Assembly (NCBI GenBank): GCA_015999765.1
Contig: JAECQR010000002.1
Span: 315,768-379,767, forward strand
From: Flavobacteriia bacterium
GTDB lineage: Bacteria > Bacteroidota > Bacteroidia > Flavobacteriales > Weeksellaceae
Direction of reading: 5' to 3'
DNA length: 64,000 nucleotides
Shown here: positions 1-8,360 of the stretch, one piece after another
Numbering within the stretch: position 1 is the stretch's first letter
Layout: each line of letters starts with the position of its first letter
Translations under genes and position numbers: made by a program
Notes under the pieces: generated by a model
The model's input: the letters and a program-made list of their open reading frames with translations, nothing else
Told to the model about the DNA's origin: nothing
The model's database searches: none

Positions 1-798
1 GAGATGTACTTCAGATAGAACCTCAATAAAAAGTGATTTGGTTTCCTCACCCAGTTTCTGATTAATTTCCAGAAAAACCATTCCATTTTCTGTAAGATGA
101 TTTTTGCAGTCTTCAGCGATTTTTTCGTAAAATATCAACGCATTTGAAGTAGGAGAGAAGAGTGCCGTTTTAGGTTCAAATTCTTTCACCGAATCCGCAA
201 TTTCAATTTCTTCATCCCTCCCGATATAGGGCGGATTCGAAATAATAACATCGTAAACTTCTGATAAATTTTCTTGCAGATAATTCTCGTGAATGAATTT
301 AATATCGAGCTTATGAAAATCCGCATTTTTCGTTGCTGTTTCCAGGGCTTTTTCAGAAAAGTCAATCGCTGAAACTTTTGCTTCAGGAAATTTCTTTTTC
401 AAAACAATAGGAATAATACCGCTTCCGGTACCGATATCCAGAATTTTCAAATCCGTTAAATTGCTTTTCTGAATTTCGGAAATTGCCAGTTCCAAAAGTT
501 CTTCAGTTTCCGGTCTTGGAATGAGGACGTTTTCATCCACGAAAAATTGTAAACCATAAAATTCAGTCTCGCCAAGGATTTGCTGGTATGGTTTTCCTGA
601 TTGTAATTCACTGATCAATTTTTTGAAAACTTCTGTTTGCTCTTCAGAAATGATATTATTTTGAGAAATTCTCAATTCAAATTTATCCATTCCCAAAATG
701 CTGCTGCAAAAAATCGAGAACAGTTCGCCGCTTTCGGAGTCAATATATATTTCGGAGAGTTGTTCTTTAAAAAACTGCTTAAGTTCAGAAATGGTCAT
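1..798 (-). CDS. prmC: PrmC: release factor glutamine methyltransferase (3' end cut by window)
   Basis: SAM-dependent methylation of the GGQ glutamine of peptide-chain release factors, in the cytosol. I translated the minus strand from ATG at 798 and the frame is open for 266 codons to base 1, so only the C-terminal tail is missing. An N-terminal helical domain is followed by the SAM-binding motif ILDIGTGSGIIPI and the diagnostic catalytic motif SNPPYI; the inter-domain segment VLIPRPETEELL is also typical of PrmC/HemK. Full-length members have about 280-290 residues. It is divergent from the NlpC/P60 lipoprotein gene. No convincing promoter was found for it (TATATTTA lies just upstream). Confidence 0.93.
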   Translation of the reverse strand, partial: MTISELKQFFKEQLSEIYIDSESGELFSIFCSSILGMDKFELRISQNNIISEEQTEVFKKLISELQSGKPYQQILGETEFYGLQFFVDENVLIPRPETEELLELAISEIQKSNLTDLKILDIGTGSGIIPIVLKKKFPEAKVSAIDFSEKALETATKNADFHKLDIKFIHENYLQENLSEVYDVIISNPPYIGRDEEIEIADSVKEFEPKTALFSPTSNALIFYEKIAEDCKNHLTENGMVFLEINQKLGEETKSLFIEVLSEVHL

Positions 799-903
799 TT
801 TTCGTAATTGAGTTTTAAATATAATTCCTTTTTTTGAAAATGAATGAATGGCAAGATAAAAATCTTTAAAAACACTGGATAACAAAGGAAAATTTGGGAA
901 TTT

Positions 904-936
904 TTTGTCAAATTGTAAATAATTTTACTATTTTTG
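904..936 (+). promoter_or_regulatory. Bacteroidota-type promoter of the NlpC/P60 gene
   Basis: TTTG at 904-907 and TATTTTTG at 929-936 match the -33/-7 consensus TTTG...TAnnTTTG with 21 bases between. The predicted transcript starts near 943, about 14 nt before the ATG at 957. This also argues against the longer reading frame that begins at 894, inside the promoter. Confidence 0.7.
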
Positions 937-956
937 GGAAACCCTCACCGTTAAAA

Positions 957-1496
957 ATGAAAAACGTTCTATTTGCAATCCTTGCATTACTGTTTGTAGT
1001 ATCCTGTGGTACTTCAAAACCCGTTGTTGTTAAGAGAAGTGTCCCTACCAAGACCGTTAAAAAAACTCCCGATCTTAAATCACTGGAATCTAATTTTTCT
1101 GGGAAAGTAAACGGTCAGATTCAGGATATCCTGAAAGATGCTCAGAAATATCTCGGCGCTCCTTACAAATATGCCGGAAATACTTCTGCGGGATTCGACT
1201 GTTCCGGTTTAGTTACTAAGGTTTTCAATGAAAACAATACAAAATTGCCGCGCCGTTCGGAAGACCAGTCCACTGTTGGTAAACAGGTAAATATTCGCGA
1301 TACAAAACCAGGCGACCTGGTGTTTTTTGCCACCGCGGGCGGCAGCCGGGTTTCTCATGTGGGAATTGTACACGATATTGGGAATAATGGTGAAGTGAAA
1401 TTCATTCATGCATCCACTTCCAAAGGAGTGATTATTTCTTCACTTAACGAAAAATATTGGAACAAAGCTTATCTTTTCGCCCGAAGAGTTTTGTAA
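957..1496 (+). CDS. NlpC/P60 family cell-wall endopeptidase lipoprotein
   Basis: Predicted peptidoglycan D,L-endopeptidase on the periplasmic face, 179 aa. I chose the ATG at 957, which gives a lipoprotein signal (MKNVLFAILALLFVVSC, lipidated Cys17); the frame extends back to 894 but would bury the signal and overlap the promoter. The NlpC/P60 domain spans about residues 55-178, with the catalytic Cys82 in GFDCSGLV, His134 in SHVGIV and His151 in FIHAS. A Lys/Thr-rich linker (20-50) joins lipid anchor and domain. It is a single-domain member, similar in layout to Spr/MepS. The stop overlaps a -7-like element for dapD. Confidence 0.9.
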   Translation: MKNVLFAILALLFVVSCGTSKPVVVKRSVPTKTVKKTPDLKSLESNFSGKVNGQIQDILKDAQKYLGAPYKYAGNTSAGFDCSGLVTKVFNENNTKLPRRSEDQSTVGKQVNIRDTKPGDLVFFATAGGSRVSHVGIVHDIGNNGEVKFIHASTSKGVIISSLNEKYWNKAYLFARRVL

Positions 1497-1501
1497 ATTT
1501 G
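1494..1501 (+). promoter_or_regulatory. Possible -7 element for dapD
   Basis: TAAATTTG matches TAnnTTTG and begins at the stop codon of the preceding gene, 33 bases before the dapD ATG. No TTG is found at the right distance upstream, so this is only half a promoter; dapD may also be read through from the lipoprotein gene. Confidence 0.35.
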
Positions 1502-1533
1502 CGCCAATAAAATTCATACAAAGCAATCAAATT

Positions 1534-2343
1534 ATGTTACAGCAAACTATTGAAAATATCTGGGATAACCGTGAACTTTTAAAAGATGAAGAAAGCCAGA
1601 AATCCATCCGCGAGGTAATCCGTCAGCTGGATCTGGGCGAACTTCGTGTTGCGGAACCTACTGAAAACGGCTGGAAAGTAAACGAATGGGTGAAGAAAGC
1701 TGTGGTAATGTATTTCCCGATCCAGAAAATGGAAACCATAGAAGTTGGACCCTTCGAATTTCACGACAAAATGCCTTTGAAAAGAAATTACGCTGAAAAA
1801 GGAGTTCGTGTGGTTCCTCATGCCGTGGCTAGAGAAGGCGCTTTCATCGCATCCGGAGTAATTCTGATGCCTTCTTACGTAAATATCGGAGCTTATGTAG
1901 ATTCCGGAACTATGGTCGATACCTGGGCAACTGTAGGAAGTTGTGCACAGATCGGAAAAGATGTTCACTTAAGCGGTGGAGTAGGTATTGGCGGCGTTTT
2001 GGAACCGCTTCAGGCTGCACCCGTGATCATTGAAGATAATGTTTTTGTAGGTTCAAGATGTATCGTAGTTGAAGGTGTTCATGTTGAAAAAGAAGCAGTT
2101 TTGGGTGCGAACGTAGTTCTTACGGCTTCCACTAAAATTATTGATGTTACTGGTGATGAACCTGTTGAAATTAAAGGCAGAGTTCCTGCAAGATCAGTGG
2201 TGATTCCGGGAAGTTATACGAAACAGTTTCCTGCAGGTGAATACCAGGTTCCGTGTGCTTTAATTATCGGACAGCGAAAAGAATCTACCGATAAAAAAAC
2301 CTCCCTGAACGATGCTTTAAGGGAGAATAATGTTGCGGTTTAA
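1534..2343 (+). CDS. dapD: 2,3,4,5-tetrahydropyridine-2,6-dicarboxylate N-succinyltransferase
   Basis: Succinyl-CoA-dependent acylation of tetrahydrodipicolinate, the fourth step of the succinylase route to meso-diaminopimelate and lysine. The 269 aa length is normal. An N-terminal helical domain (about 1-95) is followed by a left-handed beta-helix built from hexapeptide repeats (about 105-230: VNIGAYVDSGTMVDTWATVG, then HLSGGVGIGGVLEPL), the DapD signature. Its product feeds the peptidoglycan that the upstream NlpC/P60 enzyme would cut. The spacing of 37 bases allows co-transcription. Confidence 0.96.
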   Translation: MLQQTIENIWDNRELLKDEESQKSIREVIRQLDLGELRVAEPTENGWKVNEWVKKAVVMYFPIQKMETIEVGPFEFHDKMPLKRNYAEKGVRVVPHAVAREGAFIASGVILMPSYVNIGAYVDSGTMVDTWATVGSCAQIGKDVHLSGGVGIGGVLEPLQAAPVIIEDNVFVGSRCIVVEGVHVEKEAVLGANVVLTASTKIIDVTGDEPVEIKGRVPARSVVIPGSYTKQFPAGEYQVPCALIIGQRKESTDKKTSLNDALRENNVAV

Positions 2344-2362
2344 TACCATTTAAACCCTCGCC

Positions 2363-3532
2363 TTGAAAGATAAATTCCTCAGATTTATTTCTAATCCTAA
2401 ATATATTTTTGGGATTTATCTTTTGATTTCAATCATTTCCGCAATTTCAAAATATACCGGCGGCCCGCTGAAGTATAATAATTACATGATTTTCAAAAAT
2501 GTATTTACCAATACTTTAGCTCAACAAAATATTTACCTTCACTATCCTGATATTCACTTTGATTCCAATCATTACGGAGTTTTTTTCAGTATACTCATTG
2601 CGCCATTTGCGATTCTGCCCGATTGGCTCGGAATCGTTGTATGGAACATTGCGAATACTTCCGTTTTTCTTTTTGCGATACATAAGCTTCCCTTTTCGAA
2701 TGCAAAAAAGGCATTTTTTGCCTGGCTTTGTCTTCAGGAATTCATTACCGCGGCGGTAAGTTTACAGTTTAATATCGCTTTAACAGGATTATTGATGCTT
2801 TCCGCAGTTTTTGTATACGAACGAAAAGAAACAAAATCGGCTGTTGCAATTCTGATCGGTTTTTTTGTTAAATTATACGGAATTGCCGGACTTTCAGCCT
2901 TCTTTTTCATGAAGAATAAGTGGCAGTTCATCCTCTCATTTATAGGTTTCGGGATTTTATTTGTGATCTTACCGATGCTGCTTTCGAGCCCGCAGTTTGG
3001 GATTCAGTCTTATGCGGATTGGTATCAGTCACTTTCGGATAAAAATCTTTCCAATCAGGTTTTGGGTAACCGCCAGGATTATTCGCTGATGGGAATTGTG
3101 CGGAGGGTTTTAGGCAATGCAGAAATTTCTAATTTGGTCTTTCTTCTTCCCGGAGTTCTGGTTTTCGGTTTGCCTTATTTAAGAATTAAACAGTACAAAA
3201 ACCTTCCTTTTCAATTGATGATTTTGGCTTCAACGCTTTTATTTATTGTGCTTTTCAGTTCAGGCTCAGAATCGCCGACATATATTATTGCTGTTGCCGG
3301 CGTGATGATTTGGTTTATCATGCAGAAAGAGAAATCACCATTAATTATCGGTCTTTTGATTTTTGTGATTATTCTTACCTGTTTCTCTTTTTCAGATCTC
3401 TTCCCGAAATTCATCAAAGAAAATTACATCATGAAATATTCTTTAAAAGCATTACCTTGCTGTATTGTTTGGTTCAGAGTAATTTATGAACTGATGACCA
3501 AAGATTTCGAAAAAGATTATAAATTAGATTAA
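2363..3532 (+). CDS. GT87/DUF2029 family polyprenyl-linked sugar transferase (integral membrane)
   Basis: Predicted GT-C fold glycosyltransferase using a lipid-phosphate sugar donor at the cytoplasmic membrane, 389 aa. It shows about ten hydrophobic segments and the DUF2029 N-terminal pattern: TM1 (about 11-30), then an extracytoplasmic loop with the acidic stretch HYPDIHFDSNHYG, then PFAILPDWLGIVVWN. The start is TTG at 2363: an in-frame TAA lies four codons upstream and the next ATG (codon 28) would remove TM1. It is first of a tight set with GT2, deacetylase and GT4 genes (14, 2 and -1 base spacings). The acceptor is not predictable. Confidence 0.8.
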   Translation: MKDKFLRFISNPKYIFGIYLLISIISAISKYTGGPLKYNNYMIFKNVFTNTLAQQNIYLHYPDIHFDSNHYGVFFSILIAPFAILPDWLGIVVWNIANTSVFLFAIHKLPFSNAKKAFFAWLCLQEFITAAVSLQFNIALTGLLMLSAVFVYERKETKSAVAILIGFFVKLYGIAGLSAFFFMKNKWQFILSFIGFGILFVILPMLLSSPQFGIQSYADWYQSLSDKNLSNQVLGNRQDYSLMGIVRRVLGNAEISNLVFLLPGVLVFGLPYLRIKQYKNLPFQLMILASTLLFIVLFSSGSESPTYIIAVAGVMIWFIMQKEKSPLIIGLLIFVIILTCFSFSDLFPKFIKENYIMKYSLKALPCCIVWFRVIYELMTKDFEKDYKLD

Positions 3533-3545
3533 TTAAACAGCAACA

Positions 3546-4475
3546 GTGAAGAAAATCTCCGTCGTTATTCCCGCTCACAACGAAGAAGGCAATATTTCCT
3601 TGATTTATCAAAGAATTAAAGACGTTTTTTCTAAACTTGAAAATTACAGGTTCGAAATTATTTTTGTGAATGACGGAAGCCGCGATAATACGCAACAGGT
3701 AATTGAAGACCTTGCCCAAAATCACGAAGAAGTAAAATACATTGAATTTTCCCGCAATTTCGGCCACCAACCCGCTGTAAAAGCCGGAATGGACTGCTGC
3801 ACAGGAAATGCCATGATTTCTATGGATGCCGATTTGCAGCATCCGCCCGAATTGATTCCTGAACTAATTAAAAAATGGGAAGAAGGTTTTGATATCGTTT
3901 TTACGATCAGAACTTATCCGAAGCAGATTTCAGCTTTCAAACGGAAAACTTCATCCATGTACTATAAATTTTTGACCAGAATTTCGGATGTGAACCTAAG
4001 CGAAGGAGGCGGCTCAGATTTCAGGCTGATGGACGCATCTGTCGTTGATGTAGTACGAAATATGAATGAAGCCGATATTTTTCTTCGTGGACTTTCGAAC
4101 TGGATGGGGTTCAGAAGAACCGGTATTCATTTTACCGCCGGTGAAAGAGCGACCGGCGAAAGCAGCTACGACCTCAAAAAAATGATGCGTTTTGCCTTCA
4201 CGGGAATTACGGCATTCAGTGTAAAACCGCTGTATCTGGCGGCTTATTTGGGTTTCATATTCTCTGCTATTGCGGCGCTGGGTTATGGTATCTATGTCGT
4301 TCATTCCTTCATTGCGGGGACCGAAATTTCAGGTTGGGCTTCTCTCATTATGACCGTTGTCTTTTTTGGCGGTGTTCAGCTTATTATCTTGGGAATTATG
4401 GGGATTTATCTCGGTAAAATTTTCAAGCAGGTAAAGGAAAGACCGAACTATATTATACGTTCGAAAAATTTTTAA
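3546..4475 (+). CDS. GT2 family glycosyltransferase with C-terminal membrane segments (GtrB/DPM1-like)
   Basis: Predicted transfer of a sugar from a nucleotide donor to undecaprenyl phosphate on the inner face of the membrane, 309 aa. GT-A motifs: VVIPAHNEEGN (6-16), VNDGSRDNT (41-49) and the metal-binding D94-A-D96 in SMDADLQHPPEL. Two C-terminal TM helices (about 230-290) give the GtrB/polyprenyl-phosphate glycosyltransferase layout. The start is GTG at 3546. It plausibly makes the lipid-linked sugar donor used by the GT87 protein encoded just upstream. Confidence 0.88.
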   Translation: MKKISVVIPAHNEEGNISLIYQRIKDVFSKLENYRFEIIFVNDGSRDNTQQVIEDLAQNHEEVKYIEFSRNFGHQPAVKAGMDCCTGNAMISMDADLQHPPELIPELIKKWEEGFDIVFTIRTYPKQISAFKRKTSSMYYKFLTRISDVNLSEGGGSDFRLMDASVVDVVRNMNEADIFLRGLSNWMGFRRTGIHFTAGERATGESSYDLKKMMRFAFTGITAFSVKPLYLAAYLGFIFSAIAALGYGIYVVHSFIAGTEISGWASLIMTVVFFGGVQLIILGIMGIYLGKIFKQVKERPNYIIRSKNF

Positions 4476-4477
4476 TC

Positions 4478-5251
4478 ATGATTTTACTCAGTTTTGATAT
4501 TGAAGAATTCGATATGCCGTTGGAATACAATGGCGAAATTCCTTTTGAAGAACAGCTTTCGATTTCAAGAAAAGGACTGCAGAATATTTTGTCATTACTG
4601 AAAAAACATAAAGCCAAAGCTACTTTTTTCTCAACCGTAGTTTTTGCCGAAAATAACAAAGATTTGATTGAACAATTATTACAAGAAGGTCACGAACTTG
4701 CTTCTCACACGTGGTTTCATTCAAAATTTGAGATTGAGGATTTAAAAAAGTCAAGAGAAAGGCTAGCCGAACTTTTCAATACTGAAGTTACAGGCTTAAG
4801 AATGCCGAGAATGATGAAAGTGAACGAAAAGGAAGTTGAAAAAGCTGGTTATTCATATAATTCTTCAGTGAATCCTACTTTTCTTCCGGGAAGATATAAT
4901 AATTTAAAAGTGTCCCGAACTTACTTTAATGAAGGTTCAGTTTTACAGATTCCCGCGTCGGTTTCGCCCAGTTTCAGGATTCCTTTATTTTGGCTGAGCT
5001 TCCATAATTTTCCGTTAAGCTTTTATAAGAAACTCGCAAAAGATGTTCTGAAGAAAGATCAATACCTTAATATTTATTTTCATCCGTGGGAATTTGCCGA
5101 TATTAAAGATGAGAAGTTTAAGCTTCCGGGTTTTACAACCAAAAATACAGGAAAAGCAATGGTAGAAAGATTTGATGAGTTTTTAACTTACTTAAATAAG
5201 ACGAATTATAATTTCGGAACATTTCAGGAATTTCAAAAAAGTATTCGGTAA
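4478..5251 (+). CDS. Polysaccharide deacetylase family protein (NodB homology, PEP-CTERM-type variant)
   Basis: Predicted carbohydrate esterase removing N- or O-acyl groups from a glycan intermediate, 257 aa. The NodB fold shows motif 1 as SFDIEEFD (Asp6 as likely metal ligand or base), motif 2 as SHTWFHS (two His metal ligands) and the late motif YFHPWEF, a combination typical of deacetylases in exopolysaccharide and lipid-linked glycan clusters. No signal peptide is present, so it acts in the cytosol on a nucleotide- or lipid-linked substrate. It lies between two glycosyltransferase genes and its stop codon overlaps the GT4 start by one base. Confidence 0.85.
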   Translation: MILLSFDIEEFDMPLEYNGEIPFEEQLSISRKGLQNILSLLKKHKAKATFFSTVVFAENNKDLIEQLLQEGHELASHTWFHSKFEIEDLKKSRERLAELFNTEVTGLRMPRMMKVNEKEVEKAGYSYNSSVNPTFLPGRYNNLKVSRTYFNEGSVLQIPASVSPSFRIPLFWLSFHNFPLSFYKKLAKDVLKKDQYLNIYFHPWEFADIKDEKFKLPGFTTKNTGKAMVERFDEFLTYLNKTNYNFGTFQEFQKSIR

Positions 5252-6357
5252 TGAAAATTGCATTCGACGGTAAACGTTTTTTCAATAACGGATCGGGGCT
5301 GGGGAATTATTCCCGGGATCTTGTTCGAATTTTGGCTACTTATTTTCCGGAACACCAATATCTGCTTTTCAACAAAAATCTATCAGAAAGAGGGAAGGAA
5401 ATTTTAAATCTCCCAAATGTTTCGTTCAGAGAAATATCGAAAGGAAACCTTTCAAGGCAGTTTAAGATGGGAAAAGACGCTCAAAATGCAGATGCTGATA
5501 TTTTCCACGGACTTTCAGGCGAGCTTCCTTTAAAATGGATTAATAAACCCATCAAAAAAATCGTCACCATTCATGATTTGATTTTTCTTAGATTTCCGCA
5601 ATATTACAGTTTTTTCGACCGAAAAATACATTTATGGAAGTTCAGGAAAGCTGCGGAGCAGGCAGATTTAATTATTGCAATTTCTGAGCAGACCAAACGT
5701 GATATCATCAAGTTCCTGAAAGTTCCTGAAAGCAAAATTCGCGTTGTTTACCAGGGTTGTCATCAGTCATTCAAGGAAATCCAGTCTCCGGAATTTTTAA
5801 ATTCAGTAAAAGAAAAATTTAAACTTCCGGAAAAATTTATCCTGAATGTTGGAACCATTGAAGAAAGGAAGAATCTTTTAAACATTGTGAAAGCCGTTAA
5901 CGGAACAGAAATTCCGTTGGTTGTTATTGGAAAAAAGACCAAATATTTCAATAAAGTGGAGCGGTTTATCAAAAAGAATAAACTTCAGAATCAGATCGTT
6001 TTCCTTGAAAATGTTTCGATGGAGGAGCTGGCTGCAATGTATAAACTTGCTGGAATGTTTGTATATCCGAGTTTTTTCGAAGGTTTTGGGATTCCTGTGA
6101 TAGAAGCGCTTTTTTCCAGAACATCAGTCATTACAAGTAATACAAGCTGTCTTCCTGAAGCAGGCGGTCCTGATTCACTTTACGTCAATCCGTATCAAAT
6201 GGAAGACCTTAAGTCAAAAATTCTATTTCTCTGGAATAATGAAGCAGAAAGGAAAAGGCGTGCAGAAAAAGGTTTAGAATATGTTCAAAGATTCACCGAT
6301 GAAAATATTGCGAGAGAGTTAACGAATGTTTACGACGAAGTTTTGAGTGTTAAATAA
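5251..6357 (+). CDS. GT4 family glycosyltransferase
   Basis: Retaining GT-B glycosyltransferase of 368 aa, last gene of the glycan set. The N-terminal half has the glycine-rich NGSGLGNYSRDL loop and HDLIFLRFP; the C-terminal half carries the nucleotide-sugar-binding EGFGIPVIEAL (E-x7-E type) motif. The ATG shares a base with the deacetylase TAA (TAATG). The stop codon lies inside a perfect 20-bp palindrome. Substrate unknown; mannosyl transfer is common for this subfamily, but that is inference. Confidence 0.88.
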   Translation: MKIAFDGKRFFNNGSGLGNYSRDLVRILATYFPEHQYLLFNKNLSERGKEILNLPNVSFREISKGNLSRQFKMGKDAQNADADIFHGLSGELPLKWINKPIKKIVTIHDLIFLRFPQYYSFFDRKIHLWKFRKAAEQADLIIAISEQTKRDIIKFLKVPESKIRVVYQGCHQSFKEIQSPEFLNSVKEKFKLPEKFILNVGTIEERKNLLNIVKAVNGTEIPLVVIGKKTKYFNKVERFIKKNKLQNQIVFLENVSMEELAAMYKLAGMFVYPSFFEGFGIPVIEALFSRTSVITSNTSCLPEAGGPDSLYVNPYQMEDLKSKILFLWNNEAERKRRAEKGLEYVQRFTDENIARELTNVYDEVLSVK

Positions 6358-6370
6358 CTTAAGTTATTTA
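6351..6370. terminator. Perfect 20-bp palindrome between convergent genes
   Basis: Bases 6351-6370 equal their own reverse complement (TAAATAACTT, then AAGTTATTTA). The palindrome contains the GT4 stop codon and ends 10 bases from the stop of the convergent M28 gene. As RNA it could fold only with a small loop and no U-tract follows, so it is at best a weak bidirectional terminator; a protein-binding palindrome is the alternative. Confidence 0.4.
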
Positions 6371-6379
6371 TGCCCTTAA

Positions 6380-7555
6380 CTATTTTGAAATGACGATTTT
6401 CTTAGTCAGTTTCTGGTCCTCAACTGTCATCGTTCCGAAATAAATTCCTTTGGAAAGTTTAGAAACATCAATTTTTTTTGAGTTTTCAGATCGAATGAGT
6501 AGTTTTCCTGACAGGTCAGTAATGCTGAATGAAAAGTCCTTTAAGTTCGTATTCAGCATTTCAATATTTATTAAATCTGATACCGGGTTCGGATAAATCC
6601 GCAAAGACTGCAGCATTTTTTCCGGCGGGCAGTCATTTATTGAAAGGGTAGTAATGTCTGCAGTCGCGAAATGCTGAACAGCTCCCAAAGCAGCCTTGGT
6701 TACATTAAATACGAATACAGGATCCATATTCGCATAAGTATCGCCGGGAGAATGCGGTCTGGTACTTTCATTAAATTCATAAAAACCTGTAATTATTTCG
6801 CCGTTCGACTGGAAAGGCATGTAATCTGAGCCGTAAGCGTAAGATAAATTGGGCTGTAGCGGCGAATAAAGCGAAACACAATTCATCAGTTGTTGGGTAA
6901 TTGTGTTGGATGAAGCATTGTTTGTTGCAGGATTGTTATTAGTATCGCGCTCACAGGTGATTTTGTTGTTAACTTCTCCGGCAACACCTCCGACCTGATC
7001 AATATTGAAAACAACTTTAATATTCATTTTAGGATTGGTGGCATTTACAACGGTATTCACATAATTCTGGCTTCCGCGAAGTCCCTGTTCTTCGCCAGTG
7101 AAATTGATGAATTTGATGGAATATTCGGTAGGAACATCTTTTAGGATTCTAGCCATTTCAAGGATCACCGAAGTTCCGCTTCCGTTATCATTAACACCTG
7201 GTCCGGCTATGGTATCGTAATGTCCGCACACAATCACAAAAATATTTGGATATTTAGTCCCGGTTTTAGTCAGAATAAAATTCTTCGTGGTAGCGCCATT
7301 ATAAGTGAAAGCATTCTCCGAAATCTGAGCGTCTGTATATCCAAACGCAAGATATTTATTTTTCAGCCAGAGGAATGTATTATTGTTGTTAGTGCTTCCT
7401 GTCGTTTTCACACCTAACGCTGCAAATTCAGTAAGATAGTTGTTGATATTGGTTTGAGTAATCTGGTTGATTCTGTTTTGATAGGCCTGCACAAAGGTTT
7501 GCGCTGAATGGAGCATTGAAATGCATAACGCTGAAAAGATAAAAAGCTTCTTCAT
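6380..7555 (-). CDS. Secreted M28 family Zn-aminopeptidase with T9SS sorting domain
   Basis: Exported metallopeptidase of 391 aa releasing N-terminal amino acids outside the cell. The signal peptide covers about residues 1-18. The M28 co-catalytic zinc site is intact: H112-x-D114 (GHYDT), D123 (GVNDNGSGTS), general base and ligand E155-E156 (FTGEEQGLRGS), D186 (NIDQVGG) and a late His in STRPHSPGD. The last 75 or so residues form a type-A sorting domain (IYPNPVSDLINIE ... SKGIYFGTM ... KKIVISK), directing export by the type IX system and cell-surface attachment or release. A TAGTTTTG element (minus strand, 7572-7579) could be its -7 region. Confidence 0.92.
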   Translation of the reverse strand: MKKLFIFSALCISMLHSAQTFVQAYQNRINQITQTNINNYLTEFAALGVKTTGSTNNNNTFLWLKNKYLAFGYTDAQISENAFTYNGATTKNFILTKTGTKYPNIFVIVCGHYDTIAGPGVNDNGSGTSVILEMARILKDVPTEYSIKFINFTGEEQGLRGSQNYVNTVVNATNPKMNIKVVFNIDQVGGVAGEVNNKITCERDTNNNPATNNASSNTITQQLMNCVSLYSPLQPNLSYAYGSDYMPFQSNGEIITGFYEFNESTRPHSPGDTYANMDPVFVFNVTKAALGAVQHFATADITTLSINDCPPEKMLQSLRIYPNPVSDLINIEMLNTNLKDFSFSITDLSGKLLIRSENSKKIDVSKLSKGIYFGTMTVEDQKLTKKIVISK

Positions 7556-7581
7556 TTTATTATAAGTTGGTCAAAACTAAT

Positions 7582-7612
7582 AAAAAATCCCATACAATAT
7601 TGTACGGGATTT
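7582..7612 (-). terminator. Rho-independent terminator of the thrS-infC-rpmI-rplT operon
   Basis: On the minus strand AAATCCCGTACAA and TTGTATGGGATTT pair with one wobble around a two-base loop, followed by a U-tract (A-run at 7582-7587 of the plus strand). It is 27 bases past the rplT stop. Confidence 0.85.
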
Positions 7613-7638
7613 ATAATTGATAACAAAAAATTTTACAT

Positions 7639-7983
7639 TTATTTGATTTGATCTACAACTGCTTTGAAAGCTTCAGGGTGATTCATTGCTAAATCTGCTA
7701 AAACTTTTCTGTTCAGTTCGATGTTGTTGCTTTTTAGAGCGCCCATAAATTGGGAGTAAGACATTCCGTGTTCTCTTGCACCTGCGTTGATACGCGTAAT
7801 CCAAAGGCTTCTGAAATTTCTTTTCTTCTCTTTTCTGCCGCGGTAAGCATATTGCATTGCTTTTTGTACGGCGTTTTTAGCTACAGTCCAAACATTTTTT
7901 CTTCTACCGAAAAAACCTTTAGCCTGCTTCATTACTTTTTTTCTGCGAGCTCTGGAAGCTACTGCATTTACTGATCTTGGCAT
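7639..7983 (-). CDS. rplT: 50S ribosomal protein L20
   Basis: 114 aa, the usual length. Binds 23S rRNA early in large-subunit assembly. The N-terminal half is highly basic ([22 protein letters not shown]) and the C-terminal domain has [19 protein letters not shown], the L20 signature. It is last in the operon. The 120-base gap to rpmI is long for this operon and holds only a loose hairpin; I see no clear L20-binding pseudoknot. Confidence 0.98.
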   Translation of the reverse strand: MPRSVNAVASRARRKKVMKQAKGFFGRRKNVWTVAKNAVQKAMQYAYRGRKEKKRNFRSLWITRINAGAREHGMSYSQFMGALKSNNIELNRKVLADLAMNHPEAFKAVVDQIK

Positions 7984-8103
7984 AATTTACATTGTTTTTT
8001 TGAAAAGGGCGGTAATTTATTTCATTACACTTGTTTGCTCCGTTTCAGGGTTAAATTTTCTGAATTTTTTTGAATTCTTATAAACCGTTTGATTTATAAA
8101 AAA

Positions 8104-8301
8104 CTACTTAATAGCTAATTGACGAAGAACGCTTTTCTCATCCACAGTAGCAACGTAAGAAGTTTGCGTAAGATTTCTCTTCTGCTTCGTTTCTTTTTTC
8201 GTCAAGATGTGGCTTTTGAAAGCACCTTTTCTTTTAATCTTACCGGTTCCGGTAAGCTTAAAACGCTTCTTAGCACCTGATTTAGTTTTTAATTTTGGCA
8301 T
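8104..8301 (-). CDS. rpmI: 50S ribosomal protein L35
   Basis: 65 aa, normal length and highly basic, with the L35 signature [20 protein letters not shown] at the N-terminus. A large-subunit protein encoded between infC and rplT as in most bacteria. The spacing to infC is 59 bases with no visible terminator, so it is read from the operon promoter. Confidence 0.97.
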   Translation of the reverse strand: MPKLKTKSGAKKRFKLTGTGKIKRKGAFKSHILTKKETKQKRNLTQTSYVATVDEKSVLRQLAIK

Positions 8302-8360
8302 TTTTGCTTAATTTTATCTTTTTGTTATCAATATCTTGTTAATGATTTAACTGCTGATGT

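Noticed and set aside
894-1496. Longer NlpC/P60 protein starting at 894
   Set aside because: The extra 21 residues overlap the consensus promoter and bury the lipoprotein signal peptide.
1579-1968. 129-aa minus-strand frame within dapD
   Set aside because: Antisense shadow of a certain gene; no family features.
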